Assembly: GCA_030630445.1 (NCBI GenBank)
Contig: DAOVNC010000075.1
Coordinates: 1-11,108, forward strand
Length of the DNA stretch: 11,108 nt
Source of the DNA: Kiritimatiellales bacterium
GTDB taxonomy: Bacteria; Verrucomicrobiota; Kiritimatiellia; Kiritimatiellales; Pontiellaceae
Reading direction: 5' to 3'
The notes beneath the pieces are model-generated. The model ran no database searches. It was given only the letters and a program-made list of their open reading frames with translations, and was not told where the DNA came from. The position numbers and the translations under genes were made by a program. Numbering within the stretch: the stretch's first letter is position 1; every line of letters begins with the position of its first letter. Of this stretch, positions 1 to 6,026 are shown piece after piece.

Positions 1-3
1 GGC

Positions 4-78
4 TTAATAAATGGAGACTATCCCCATAAATCCATCAAACTGTTCTCGGATTTTAAGCGCGGTCTGCGTGCGGTTCAT
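4..78 (-). pseudogene. Truncated transposase-like N-terminal stub
   Basis: A 24-codon reading frame, starting MNRTQTALKIREQFDGF and ending at TAA (4-6), is preceded by a clear ribosome binding site, AAGGAGACCAGG, just before the ATG at 78. The peptide resembles my recollection of the first residues of DDE transposases found in PVC-group genomes. The strong ribosome binding site with almost no coding sequence behind it fits a start region cut off soon after the beginning of the gene, either by a stop mutation or by rearrangement at the window edge. A short unrelated ORF is the alternative. The call rests on N-terminal similarity only. Confidence 0.3.
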
Positions 79-262
79 CCTGGTCTCCTTCGGTTGGTGG
101 TGAGGTGTCGGCAACCGGCATTAAAGGAGACCATTTCACTTTATGGAAGCGGTTTGTGTCGAGCCCTCAAAGGCTTACGAAAATCGGGCATCAAAAACCG
201 GGGGATGTCGTTTGTTAGCTATGAAACCCTTAAAAAAAACAGCCCTAAATCCCTCATCCCGT
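79..262. other. Intergenic, no supported gene
   Basis: No convincing coding region. A second GGAGACC box (near 127-133) repeats the motif found in front of the stub at 78. A run of eight A (about 232-239) reads as a T-run on the - strand, about 25 bp past the stop of the small membrane protein gene. I see no good stem in front of it, so I do not call a terminator. Confidence 0.4.
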
Positions 263-469
263 CTAGCTTCGTGACTCACGCCACAGCATGCAGACGAGAC
301 CGCCGGGAACAACAAGGCCGGCAACACTGGCCCACATTGGAATTTGAATGCCATTAACTACGACCGTCCACCCAAACACGAGCCGCAGAAGATGGCCTAT
401 GGCAACGAACCCGAAAATGGTGATGGCTGCAATCGTAAATGGTTTCACGTCCTGTTCTCTCTCTATCAT
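263..469 (-). CDS. Small two-helix membrane protein
   Basis: Hypothetical inner-membrane protein of 68 residues, or 71 if the ATG at 478 is used. I prefer the ATG at 469: the GGGAGG box ends at 479, directly against the upstream ATG with no spacer but 9 nt from this one. After a short charged N-terminus there are two hydrophobic helices, FTIAAITIFGFVAIGHLLRL and MWASVAGLVVPGGLVCML, joined by a short VNGIQIP loop; the protein ends in WRESRS. The HLLRLVFGW and IPMW patterns recall a small uncharacterised family seen in proteobacteria, but I know no function for it. It is the last gene of a probable operon, 53 bp after the Mth938 gene (44 bp with the upstream start). Confidence 0.7.
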   Translation of the reverse strand: MIEREQDVKPFTIAAITIFGFVAIGHLLRLVFGWTVVVNGIQIPMWASVAGLVVPGGLVCMLWRESRS

Positions 470-522
470 TTTCTTCATCCTCCCAGATCTTATAGCCGAC
501 TGATCCTACCGCCTCAGCCCAT

Positions 523-867
523 TCAACACGTGAGGTGGAAACATGCCCCCACGTTCTCCCCCTGTTCCCGCAAGGAGTTGTATTCACTGGCGGCCTGCTT
601 CGTTGGCATGGCTACCATCGTTGTGCCGCTTGCTTCCAGAGCAGAACGGAGGCAGGGATCCGGCTTCATCATTCCGGGACTGCCGGTACCTACCACAAGA
701 ATGCCCGGCCTGGCTTCAACCAGCACCTCGATATCAGAAGCCACCAGTTCATGGCCGGTCTTACGCCACCAAGGGGATACCACCTCCCCGTTTGGAAGAA
801 TCATCAGATCCTTGGTGTACTCCCGGCCGTCAATGACCATTTTGCCGAATGAATAGGACTCAATCAT
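523..867 (-). CDS. Mth938-like domain protein (DUF498/DUF598)
   Basis: A 114-residue cytoplasmic protein that is one complete Mth938-like domain, the fold shared with the mitochondrial complex I assembly factor NDUFAF3. Diagnostic features are the opening MIESYSFGKMVIDGREYTKD, the WWRKTGHEL segment (about residues 33-41), and the central ILVVGTGSPGMM loop (about 56-67), which is the conserved glycine-rich stretch of the family. The C-terminal half, with AMPTKQAASEYNSL, is the usual final strand and helix. Length matches the family. The ATG at 867 has AGGA 4 nt upstream. It lies 25 bp after the DUF2784 gene. The bacterial role is not established. Confidence 0.85.
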   Translation of the reverse strand: MIESYSFGKMVIDGREYTKDLMILPNGEVVSPWWRKTGHELVASDIEVLVEARPGILVVGTGSPGMMKPDPCLRSALEASGTTMVAMPTKQAASEYNSLREQGENVGACFHLTC

Positions 868-892
868 GGATTCCTGCCACTAACGTCACTCC

Positions 893-1273
893 TCAGGCAT
901 CACTCTCTTTTTTATTCGCTCGATTGACAAGGATCAAGCCATACACACACAGGTTGAGTACAAGGACCATGACACCGAGAGAGATCTGCAATCCACGAGT
1001 CAACCCTTCGGGATAGACGAGCGGCATCACATATTGATCGATGAATCCCCCGCGGTACCCAACGTCCCCCGCCGCTTCCCGGAAGTATATTTCAAGCGGG
1101 GTAAGTGGACAGATCCAACCTCTGAGCTCGATCAGCGCTCCCCATAATGCACAGGGAATGTGGAGAATAGAGATCCTCCCCCACTTCAGAGCCAGAAATC
1201 CGCCGAGCACAACAAACGCTATAAATGCAAAGTGAACCACTACAAGGAGATCAGCTATGACTCTGGCAATCAT
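893..1273 (-). CDS. DUF2784 membrane protein
   Basis: A 126-residue integral membrane protein of the DUF2784 family. It has hydrophobic helices at about residues 4-26 and 98-117, with less hydrophobic membrane segments between. The family signature lies in the middle: WICPLTPLE (about 53-61), followed by GYRGGFIDQYVMPLVYPEGLTR. The function of DUF2784 is unknown; the invariant CPLTPLE and GGFI...YP elements suggest a membrane-embedded ligand or metal site, which is inference. The start at 1273 lacks a strong ribosome binding site but matches the usual family N-terminus (two hydrophobic turns directly after Met). First gene of a likely three-gene - strand operon. Confidence 0.85.
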   Translation of the reverse strand: MIARVIADLLVVVHFAFIAFVVLGGFLALKWGRISILHIPCALWGALIELRGWICPLTPLEIYFREAAGDVGYRGGFIDQYVMPLVYPEGLTRGLQISLGVMVLVLNLCVYGLILVNRANKKESDA

Positions 1274-1314
1274 CAGGATTCAGTTGGATAATCTCGGCAG
1301 TCATGCAAATGACC

Positions 1315-1379
1315 AACGTTAGCCGGCGCGGTGGAGCATGGAGCGTCGCCCTCCATTTTATGCCGGGAAGTTTTCCCGG
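1315..1379. repeat. REP-like double hairpin
   Basis: Two hairpins in tandem lie in the gap between the two - strand genes. The first is ATGGAG-N7-CTCCAT (1338-1356). The second is a perfect 7-bp stem with a 3-nt loop, CCGGGAA-GTT-TTCCCGG (1363-1379). AACGTT and GCCGGC palindromes (1315-1327) sit next to them. No T-run follows on either strand, so a terminator is unlikely. The compact paired-stem design is typical of dispersed REP-type elements. The gene orientation means a transcript from 1675 would run through both stems. Confidence 0.45.
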
Positions 1380-1438
1380 ATGGTATGAGAGAAATACAAA
1401 TATCCCCTCAATTTCCGAATGGGTTCCGCTTCTACGGG

Positions 1439-1675
1439 TTAAAACCGATAGGGACTATACGGAATGCCGTACGGGTAGTTGCTTGGCGTTTCGATTGGAG
1501 GAGCATTCCTTACCGCAAAGAACAGCAGTGCCACAATGCCTACGATCAGCAACGTCAATCCCACACCGGCCCAGAAGTGGCGGCTATGGAGGTGCTGGTC
1601 GATTTCGTGCCACATGGCCAGCATGCCGTCATGCAGGTGATGGCTCCAATGCTTCATGGTAGTGACTGGGTGCAT
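1439..1675 (-). CDS. Small single-pass membrane protein
   Basis: A 78-residue hypothetical protein. The N-terminal ~32 residues are rich in histidine and tryptophan (HHLHDGMLAMWHEIDQHLHS). A single strong transmembrane helix follows, about residues 36-54 (GVGLTLLIVGIVALLFFAV), then a proline- and tyrosine-rich tail ending in YSPYRF. The start is well supported: GGGAGGTG lies 5 nt before the ATG at 1675. A second in-frame ATG seven codons in has no comparable site. The many histidines could bind metal, but the pattern is not a recognised motif. I know no function. Confidence 0.6.
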   Translation of the reverse strand: MHPVTTMKHWSHHLHDGMLAMWHEIDQHLHSRHFWAGVGLTLLIVGIVALLFFAVRNAPPIETPSNYPYGIPYSPYRF

Positions 1676-2050
1676 TTTTCACCTCCCTTCAACTGCATCA
1701 TACTCCAAAAAATATAAAATCGACGGTTTTTTTCAACTTTTTTTGGGGCGCTCTTGGCCGTTGTCCTTGACCACCTTCCCGTAGCCCCTGCGCCCGAAAA
1801 CGTGCAACTCAGGGGCACGGTCACGAACTTATTCCGTTTAGATGGGTGGTTGTGCGTCTGGCGGCGGGTGCTCAAAAAATGCGGAGCTGAGTTAGGCGCA
1901 GCGCTACCGGACCGCGACTCGTTCTTACTTAATGCCGTTGTTCCCAGCATCCATGGGGCCGTGCCTCTTGCGGGGGGTTGTTGGTTAGTTTGTTCAATGG
2001 GAATTCTGGACTGGGAAAGCGGGAATTCTGGGCGGCTTCCTTGGCCACAA
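1676..2050. other. Gene-poor stretch
   Basis: Open frames cross this region on both strands, but none has a ribosome binding site, a recognisable motif or natural-looking composition. The A/T-rich stretch at 1706-1745 precedes the 78-residue membrane protein on the - strand and probably holds its promoter, but I cannot place -35 and -10 boxes with correct spacing. An 11-bp direct repeat lies at 1999-2031. Confidence 0.4.
1999..2031. repeat. Short direct repeat, 22-bp period
   Basis: GGGAATTCTGG occurs at 1999-2009 and again at 2021-2031. The spacer between them, ACTGGGAAAGC, is also purine-rich. This is two copies of a 22-bp unit, the second incomplete, most simply a small tandem duplication. 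Confidence 0.5.
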
Positions 2051-2152
2051 TTTGCAGTTAACCACCGCGCCTTCACCGATGTAAATGGACGCAGTATTAA
2101 AGGGCAACTGATGGAATTCGATGCCGGCAGCCAAGTCGTAACTGATGAATGA
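2051..2152 (+). pseudogene. SHD1-like domain fragment
   Basis: In one + strand frame a short stretch, HRAFTDVNGRSIKGQLMEF then DAGSQVVT, has the pattern of the SHD1-type beta-barrel domain (R-x-F/W-T-D-x-x-G-R-x-I-x-x-x-L) often found in secreted or envelope proteins of Planctomycetes and Verrucomicrobiota. The frame ends at TGA (2150-2152), halfway through where the domain should continue, and nothing recognisable precedes it. I read it as a decayed gene fragment. The similarity is from memory of the motif and the fragment is short, so chance is possible. Confidence 0.3.
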
Positions 2153-2371
2153 CAGGACATCGTGGACTCCGAGAAGTGCCACGACATCGAGAACCATGAC
2201 TGTTTAATACGCATATTCTTTGATCAAATTGAGATGGTGTTCCTCTACAGGGGGAGCGCAATCGGAAAGAAATGGTTTTCTCGCATGGCGTACAGTACGG
2301 CAGCGGGAACGTTGAGTTAATGAAACCCTACTCCAGACATGCCCTCGAAACCGCAACGGTATTGATCTGCC
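2153..2371. other. Intergenic, no supported gene
   Basis: The same + strand frame stays open after the TGA at 2152 to a TAA near 2319, but the encoded residues show no family pattern. The - strand frame over 1994-2197 has an ATG without a ribosome binding site. I see no gene here. Confidence 0.35.
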
Positions 2372-2380
2372 AAGGATAAG

Positions 2381-2839
2381 AAAAAAGAGAGAAGCGCTCT
2401 TTATGCGGGGCGCTTGCGTCTTTGCCATATAGCGGACCGAAATACCGAAACGCTTACGGGATTTGTTAAAGGCAACGTGGAAAAGGGTGCCAAGGTGCGA
2501 ACCGATGGCTGGGGAGGCTACGACAATTTGGCCACAGAGGGCTATATGCACAAGCCAATGGTATTCAAGGGAGATCCCGAAAGAATGGATGCGCATCTCC
2601 CAATGATCCACATTACCTTCTCCAACCTCAAGACTTGGTTGCAAGGGACACATCATAGCGTCGGCAAACAACATCTACAGGCTTATCTGGATGAATTCGT
2701 GTTTCGATACAACCGCCGTTTCTATCCCATGACCGGGTTCGCCTCAATATTGGGTATTGGAATGGGGGTGTCTGCCCCAACTTATCGGGAGTTATATGAT
2801 GGTACATGGGATCACCATGCTCGCTCGGCGGGGTCTTAA
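2381..2839 (+). pseudogene. IS1595-family transposase, C-terminal fragment
   Basis: The C-terminal ~140 residues of an ISXO2-like (IS1595) DDE transposase. Recognisable blocks are the strand after the first catalytic Asp (GRLRLCHIADRNTETLTGFV), the second Asp block (KVRTDGWGGYDNL), and the signature SNLKTWLQGTHHSV followed by HLQAYLDEFVFRYNRR, which carries the final acidic position. The N-terminal zinc ribbon and first catalytic Asp are missing; an in-frame TGA lies at 2363-2365 and no family sequence is visible upstream. Only a weak TTG at 2414 could serve as a start. The gene is therefore inactive, and the element lost its left half. Confidence 0.85.
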
Positions 2840-2853
2840 CTACCATAGGTAGT
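2839..2853. repeat. Palindrome at the right edge of the IS1595 remnant
   Basis: ACTACC-ATA-GGTAGT is a perfect 6-bp inverted repeat with a 3-nt loop that overlaps the last base of the transposase stop codon. It could be part of the element's terminal inverted repeat or a simple hairpin. No matching copy is visible at the left side of the remnant. Confidence 0.35.
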
Positions 2854-3049
2854 GTGGTGGTGTGTCAACCGGATAGGCAAGCTTGATACAAGGTCTGTGG
2901 AAAGTTGCGAAAATCTCTATTCGAAACTGGATGCCCAAAGTGAAAAGATTCGCTGCGCGATTCAACACGTGAAATCCATTGCAGAAACAATGCAGGACGC
3001 AGCAAAAGAAATGGCATCTCAGATACGAAAAAACGGGTTGATCCCCTGA
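2852..3049 (+). pseudogene. Helical small ORF, probably 5'-truncated
   Basis: A 65-codon frame opening with GTG inside the palindrome that ends the IS1595 remnant; the frame upstream is closed by a TAG within that palindrome. From about residue 12 the peptide looks like a genuine charged helix (heptad-like ENLYSKLDAQSEKIRCAIQH, then VKSIAETMQDAAKEMASQIR), ending NGLIP. Two cysteines (residues 19 and 35) are present. The lack of a ribosome binding site, and a start lying inside the element edge, suggest the C-terminal end of a coiled-coil protein whose beginning was removed when the element inserted or the region rearranged. I do not recognise the family. Confidence 0.4.
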
Positions 3050-3104
3050 CTTCAGCAGTAACGATCGGCATTAAAACCATTATTAATCCCATGAAGAGGA
3101 TGTC

Positions 3105-3287
3105 ATGGAAAATGAAAAACAAGTAAACCATCTGCCTCCTGTCCACTATGTTCCGTTCGTTCCTCCGACCGATCCTAATGGCGGTATTATCTATGATATT
3201 TATCGTTGGCTTTGTGATGAGGTGAATGATTTCCACGGGGTATATCGGCTCAACCGACGGCATGGAGGGTCACGCCGACGAACGTAA
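3105..3287 (+). CDS. Hypothetical small protein
   Basis: A 60-residue frame with a good ribosome binding site (AAGAGG, 6 nt before the ATG). The first 47 residues read like a real protein: acidic start, a proline-rich segment (PPVHYVPFVPPTDPNGG), then an aromatic helix (IIYDIYRWLCDEVNDFHGVY). The last 13 residues are abruptly basic (RLNRRHGGSRRRT). Most of them are encoded in the 38 bp that overlap, on the opposite strand, the end of the PAS-PP2C gene. The original C-terminus was probably replaced when this sequence was joined to the phosphatase gene. It starts 55 bp after the truncated helical ORF on the same strand. No family recognised. Confidence 0.45.
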   Translation: MENEKQVNHLPPVHYVPFVPPTDPNGGIIYDIYRWLCDEVNDFHGVYRLNRRHGGSRRRT

Positions 3288-4374
3288 CATCGTCGTTTAG
3301 CGTTGTGCTTTGTGAGTAGTCCGCGATTGACTCGGTGAGTCGCTGGAGTGCTTCGGATGAGAGTTGCCCCTCGTTCTTCTGCACCAGCTCGGAAAGCCCG
3401 CGCTCACCCAGCTCACGATCATCGCGGTCGCAAACTTCAATCGCACCGTCGCTGTAAAGCAGGATCCGGTCCCCGGGTTGCAACGTCAGTTCCTGCTCTT
3501 GAAACTTCCCGCAGGGCAGCAACCCGATGGCTGGTGCCTTGGTTTCAAAGCAGATGATCTCCTTGTCTCGCAGCAAGAAGGGCGAAGGATGTCCGGCGAG
3601 TACATAGCGAAGCTGGTGCCGCGCGACGTCCAGAACAGCATAGAATCCCGTGGCAAAAGAGTCGTCCTCACGCGTCAGCTCGAACAGTTTCTCGTTCATG
3701 TGTGTCACGAACGCCGAGGGTGATGGCAGCAACTCCCGGGAGTCTTCCCAGAGCGAGCGAAGCTGCATGGCACAGAGTCCGGCGGTGACGCCATGACCGG
3801 TCACGTCGGCAAGCATGATGGCATAGGTGTCCGGTGTGATCTGCTCGATACGGTAGAAATCCCCGCTTACATACTGCATAGGCACGTTGTGAGCCGCGAA
3901 CGTAATTCGCGGATCAGATGGAAGCTCCGTCCGCATCGAGTGCTCCTGGATCAGCCGTGCGCGTTCCAGATCATCCATCAGGGGGGTCAAGTCGCGAAAC
4001 GACTCAATGCCGCCGAGAACCTCGCCAGCCTCGTTGTGAATAGGTGCAACGGATACTTCGACCGGGATGCGTCTACCGTTCTTGGAACGCGCATACACCA
4101 TGATGGGGAGCGTGCTGGGTTCATCATAGATGATGGCATGGTGCAGCGGGCAGGAGTCCGCTCCGCACAGCCGGGTTCCGCTAAGATCCTCGTGTGACAG
4201 AATATCGTCAAAACAGGAGCGGCCGACGATCTCTTCCCCTTTCCAGCCCGTTATACGCTCGGCCGCTCTGTTCCAGAACAGAATTTTCCGATCCGGATTT
4301 GTGATATAGATGCCGTCGGCGAGCGAATTGAGAATCAGTCCGTAGGTGTTGGGATCCCACTTTTCAATCGTCAT
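3250..4374 (-). CDS. PAS-PP2C (RsbU/SpoIIE-like) serine phosphatase
   Basis: A 374-residue cytoplasmic phosphatase that probably dephosphorylates an anti-sigma-factor antagonist (STAS protein), releasing a partner-switch cascade in response to a signal sensed by its PAS domain. The PAS domain spans about residues 8-130 (LADGIYITN, ILFWNRAAERITGW, GRRIPVEVSVAPI, GGIESFRDLT). It carries three cysteines in the pattern C54-x15-C70-x4-C75-PL. A helical linker follows (130-150). The PP2C domain spans about 158-371, with metal-binding acidic residues in SGDFYR (D172), LADVTGHG (D190), LYSDGAIE (D309) and NDDVTF (D361/D362). All catalytic positions look intact. The ATG at 4374 has GGGAGG 8 nt upstream. 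No STAS protein, anti-sigma kinase or sigma factor lies nearby, so its target must be encoded elsewhere. Confidence 0.92.
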   Translation of the reverse strand: MTIEKWDPNTYGLILNSLADGIYITNPDRKILFWNRAAERITGWKGEEIVGRSCFDDILSHEDLSGTRLCGADSCPLHHAIIYDEPSTLPIMVYARSKNGRRIPVEVSVAPIHNEAGEVLGGIESFRDLTPLMDDLERARLIQEHSMRTELPSDPRITFAAHNVPMQYVSGDFYRIEQITPDTYAIMLADVTGHGVTAGLCAMQLRSLWEDSRELLPSPSAFVTHMNEKLFELTREDDSFATGFYAVLDVARHQLRYVLAGHPSPFLLRDKEIICFETKAPAIGLLPCGKFQEQELTLQPGDRILLYSDGAIEVCDRDDRELGERGLSELVQKNEGQLSSEALQRLTESIADYSQSTTLNDDVTFVGVTLHAVG

Positions 4375-4415
4375 GCGTTTTCCTCCCTGTATGTTATCCT
4401 CACCGCGCTGTGCTC

Positions 4416-4444
4416 AATTTAGAGCTTCCTCCTGACGCCGTCAA
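4416..4444 (-). promoter_or_regulatory. Candidate sigma70-type promoter for the PAS-PP2C gene
   Basis: On the - strand, TTGACG (4439-4444) and TAAATT (4416-4421) are separated by exactly 17 bp. Transcription would start near 4409, leaving a leader of about 35 nt that contains the ribosome binding site. An 11-nt palindrome, TGACGCCGTCA (4433-4443), covers most of the -35 box and could be an operator half-site pair. Confidence 0.4.
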
Positions 4445-4522
4445 ATTCAACTACCCTCTCCAAAAGCTTTTTATCTTCATAACTGTGTTTTGATAAAGCC
4501 TATGTTGCCTCCTTCCGATAGG

Positions 4523-4556
4523 TAAAAAAGAAGCCAACCACCCCGCATGTGCGGGG
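4523..4556 (-). terminator. Rho-independent terminator after the zinc-ribbon gene
   Basis: Directly after the stop of the zinc-ribbon gene, the - strand forms CCCCGCA-CA-TGCGGGG (4541-4556), then eleven bases later a T-rich tract ending in six T (4524-4529). The stem is strong. The distance to the T-run is longer than ideal. Confidence 0.55.
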
Positions 4557-4560
4557 CGGG

Positions 4561-5181
4561 TCAACCAATCCCTTTTGCTTTGGACATTTCGAGCAGCTCG
4601 GGAATGCTTTTCTCCTTTAGTGTTTCCTCCACTTTTTTCAACAACCGCCGCCGCAGGACCTCCTTGGCGAGGGCGGTCGAACCGACCCCGCCGGTGACCA
4701 CCGCCACGACCCCGGCGGTGGTCAGGACGTACCCGACCAATACGACACCTATTCCGGCCAGCAAAACCAGGAACCCGGCCGAGATCAACCGGGTGCCGTC
4801 CTCCTTGCCCGCATAGACGCTTCCCAGCATTCCCGCCGCAATCAGGACTGCGCCTATTGCGACGCCAGCCTGGCCGATGGTGACGAGGTAGGGGGCAAGC
4901 ATGATCGCACCGACCCCGGCGCCAATGGCGCCAACGCTGAATAGGTATGGATGTTCCACCGCGAACCCCCTCAAGGCGGTGGCATATTCAAGGAGCTTGG
5001 ATCCCGGCCTGGGGCCTGGCACCCTGTCCGGGTAGGGCTCGATGTGCTCCACCCTCGGCGGTCTGGCCTTGGCCTTTGGCTTCGGCCGAAGGGCCGCTCC
5101 GCAATTCGCGCAGAAGGCAGCCTCGGTCCATTCTTCCCGGTCGTAGCCCCAGCCGCATTTTTTACAATGACGATAAGCCAT
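4561..5181 (-). CDS. Zinc-ribbon membrane protein of unknown function
   Basis: A 206-residue protein. The N-terminal zinc ribbon has two CxxC knuckles (C6-KK-C9 and C24-AN-C27). A basic, proline-rich linker (about 30-60) follows, then a hydrophobic region with three or four glycine- and alanine-rich transmembrane helices (about 78-100, 103-124, 131-153, 154-174). The amphipathic, charged C-terminal helix (about 175-206: EVLRRRLLKKVEETLKEKSI) would lie in the cytoplasm. The start is secure: GAGGAGG lies 5 nt before the ATG. The stop of an upstream small ORF is only 10 bp away, so the two were one transcriptional unit before an IS630-type sequence replaced the front of that ORF. I do not recognise the family; the architecture suggests a membrane-anchored regulator or adaptor. 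Confidence 0.75.
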   Translation of the reverse strand: MAYRHCKKCGWGYDREEWTEAAFCANCGAALRPKPKAKARPPRVEHIEPYPDRVPGPRPGSKLLEYATALRGFAVEHPYLFSVGAIGAGVGAIMLAPYLVTIGQAGVAIGAVLIAAGMLGSVYAGKEDGTRLISAGFLVLLAGIGVVLVGYVLTTAGVVAVVTGGVGSTALAKEVLRRRLLKKVEETLKEKSIPELLEMSKAKGIG

Positions 5182-5191
5182 GATTACCTCC

Positions 5192-5293
5192 TCAGTATTC
5201 GCTCGGGAGCAGGACGCAAGAAGAGCTATGATCGGCCTCGGTGATCACCCACAACTTTGTGCCGTCCGCCAGCCGGTAGGCGGACAGAATCCG
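5192..5293 (-). pseudogene. C-terminal remnant of a small conserved-looking ORF
   Basis: The last 33 codons of a protein whose start is gone. It begins at the junction with the transposase and reads RILSAYRLADGTKLWVITEA, then DHSSSCVLLPSEY and TGA. The rhythm (SAYR-LADGTK-WVITEAD-LLPSEY) matches a small soluble protein family I recall vaguely from proteobacteria, of unknown function. No ATG, GTG or TTG with a ribosome binding site precedes it in frame. It ends 10 bp before the zinc-ribbon membrane protein, and that gene's ribosome binding site starts right after this stop, so the pair was probably co-translated. Confidence 0.5.
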
Positions 5294-6007
5294 GTAATGG
5301 CCTCGCTGTCGTAATGCGCCCCCAGATTGTCCATGACAACAATGTCCCCTTCCTTGAGGCTTGGAACCAATACGCGCTCGACGTATGTGCGAAATATGAT
5401 GGAATCGGTGGCTCCATCGAGCTCCATGGCGGCGGTTTCGCCGCTGAGGCGGATAGAGGAGATTAGTGTGGTTGTGCACCAGTGCCCATGAGGGGCATGG
5501 GCAAAGAGACGAAGGCCATGTTTGGCCCGCCCCCGCAATCGGGTCATATTGGTTTTAACGCCCGATTCGTCGAGGAAGACGAGCTTGCGCGGATCAAGGG
5601 ACGGGAGCATCTGCATCCATTGCTCGCGTTTAAGCTTCACATCTTCACGTTCTTGTTCGCTGGCGTGCAGCGTTTTTTTTAAATCGGTAGCCCAACCGGT
5701 CTGCCGCCCGTTTCACCGACATGATCGACGCCTTGGTTCCGGTCATGATCCTGAGTTCCTCAAAGGTGGCATCTGGGTTTCCCTCGATGAGATGATCGAG
5801 ATGGTCGAGCGAATCGCCCGAAAAACTGGCTGGGCGATGGCCTCGTGTGAGAGGGGCTGTCCGTCCGCTCTCCCGGTAGCAAAAGAGCCAGCGCTGAAAG
5901 GTTCGAATATCCACATTGTAAGAATGGGCGATCTCCGCCTGTGTTCCTTTTCCGTTGTTGTAGGCCTCGATCGCCCGCCGCCGAATCTCTTGCGTTGCTA
6001 TACTCAT
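5294..6007 (-). pseudogene. IS630-family transposase, frameshifted and 3'-truncated
   Basis: A decayed IS630 (Tc1/mariner-like) transposase. The ATG at 6007 opens a helix-turn-helix region (MSIATQEIRRRAIEAYNNGK, then TQAEIAHSYNVDIRTFQRWL) that runs to a TGA at 5645. The reading then continues in another frame (HASEQEREDVKLKREQWMQM) into the catalytic domain. This has the first Asp in VFLDESGVKTNM and the second in IVVMDNLGAH. The switch of frame falls at a run of eight T on the + strand (5673-5680). The third catalytic residue and the family's YSPDLNPIE block are absent: the frame leaves transposase sequence near 5294 and runs into unrelated DNA. About 235 of the usual ~340 residues remain, so it is inactive. 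Confidence 0.88.
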
Positions 6008-6026
6008 GAGGAAAAAGATAGCGGAT

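Noticed and set aside
1880..1900. GTTAGGC, resembling the end of an integron attC site, near several small genes
   Set aside because: No matching RYYYAAC partner lies within 150 bp in the needed orientation, the flanks do not fold into an attC-like stem, and no other copies separate the neighbouring genes.
1994..2197. 67-codon - strand ORF starting MVLDVVALLGV
   Set aside because: No ribosome binding site. It lies opposite the SHD1-like pattern, which explains the conserved-looking composition better.
1654..2214. 186-codon - strand ORF
   Set aside because: Serine- and arginine-rich composition typical of an antisense frame; it overlaps the well-supported 78-residue gene and has no motif.
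2865..3263. 132-codon - strand ORF just after the phosphatase
   Set aside because: No ribosome binding site, and it is the antisense of two better + strand frames, one with a clear ribosome binding site.
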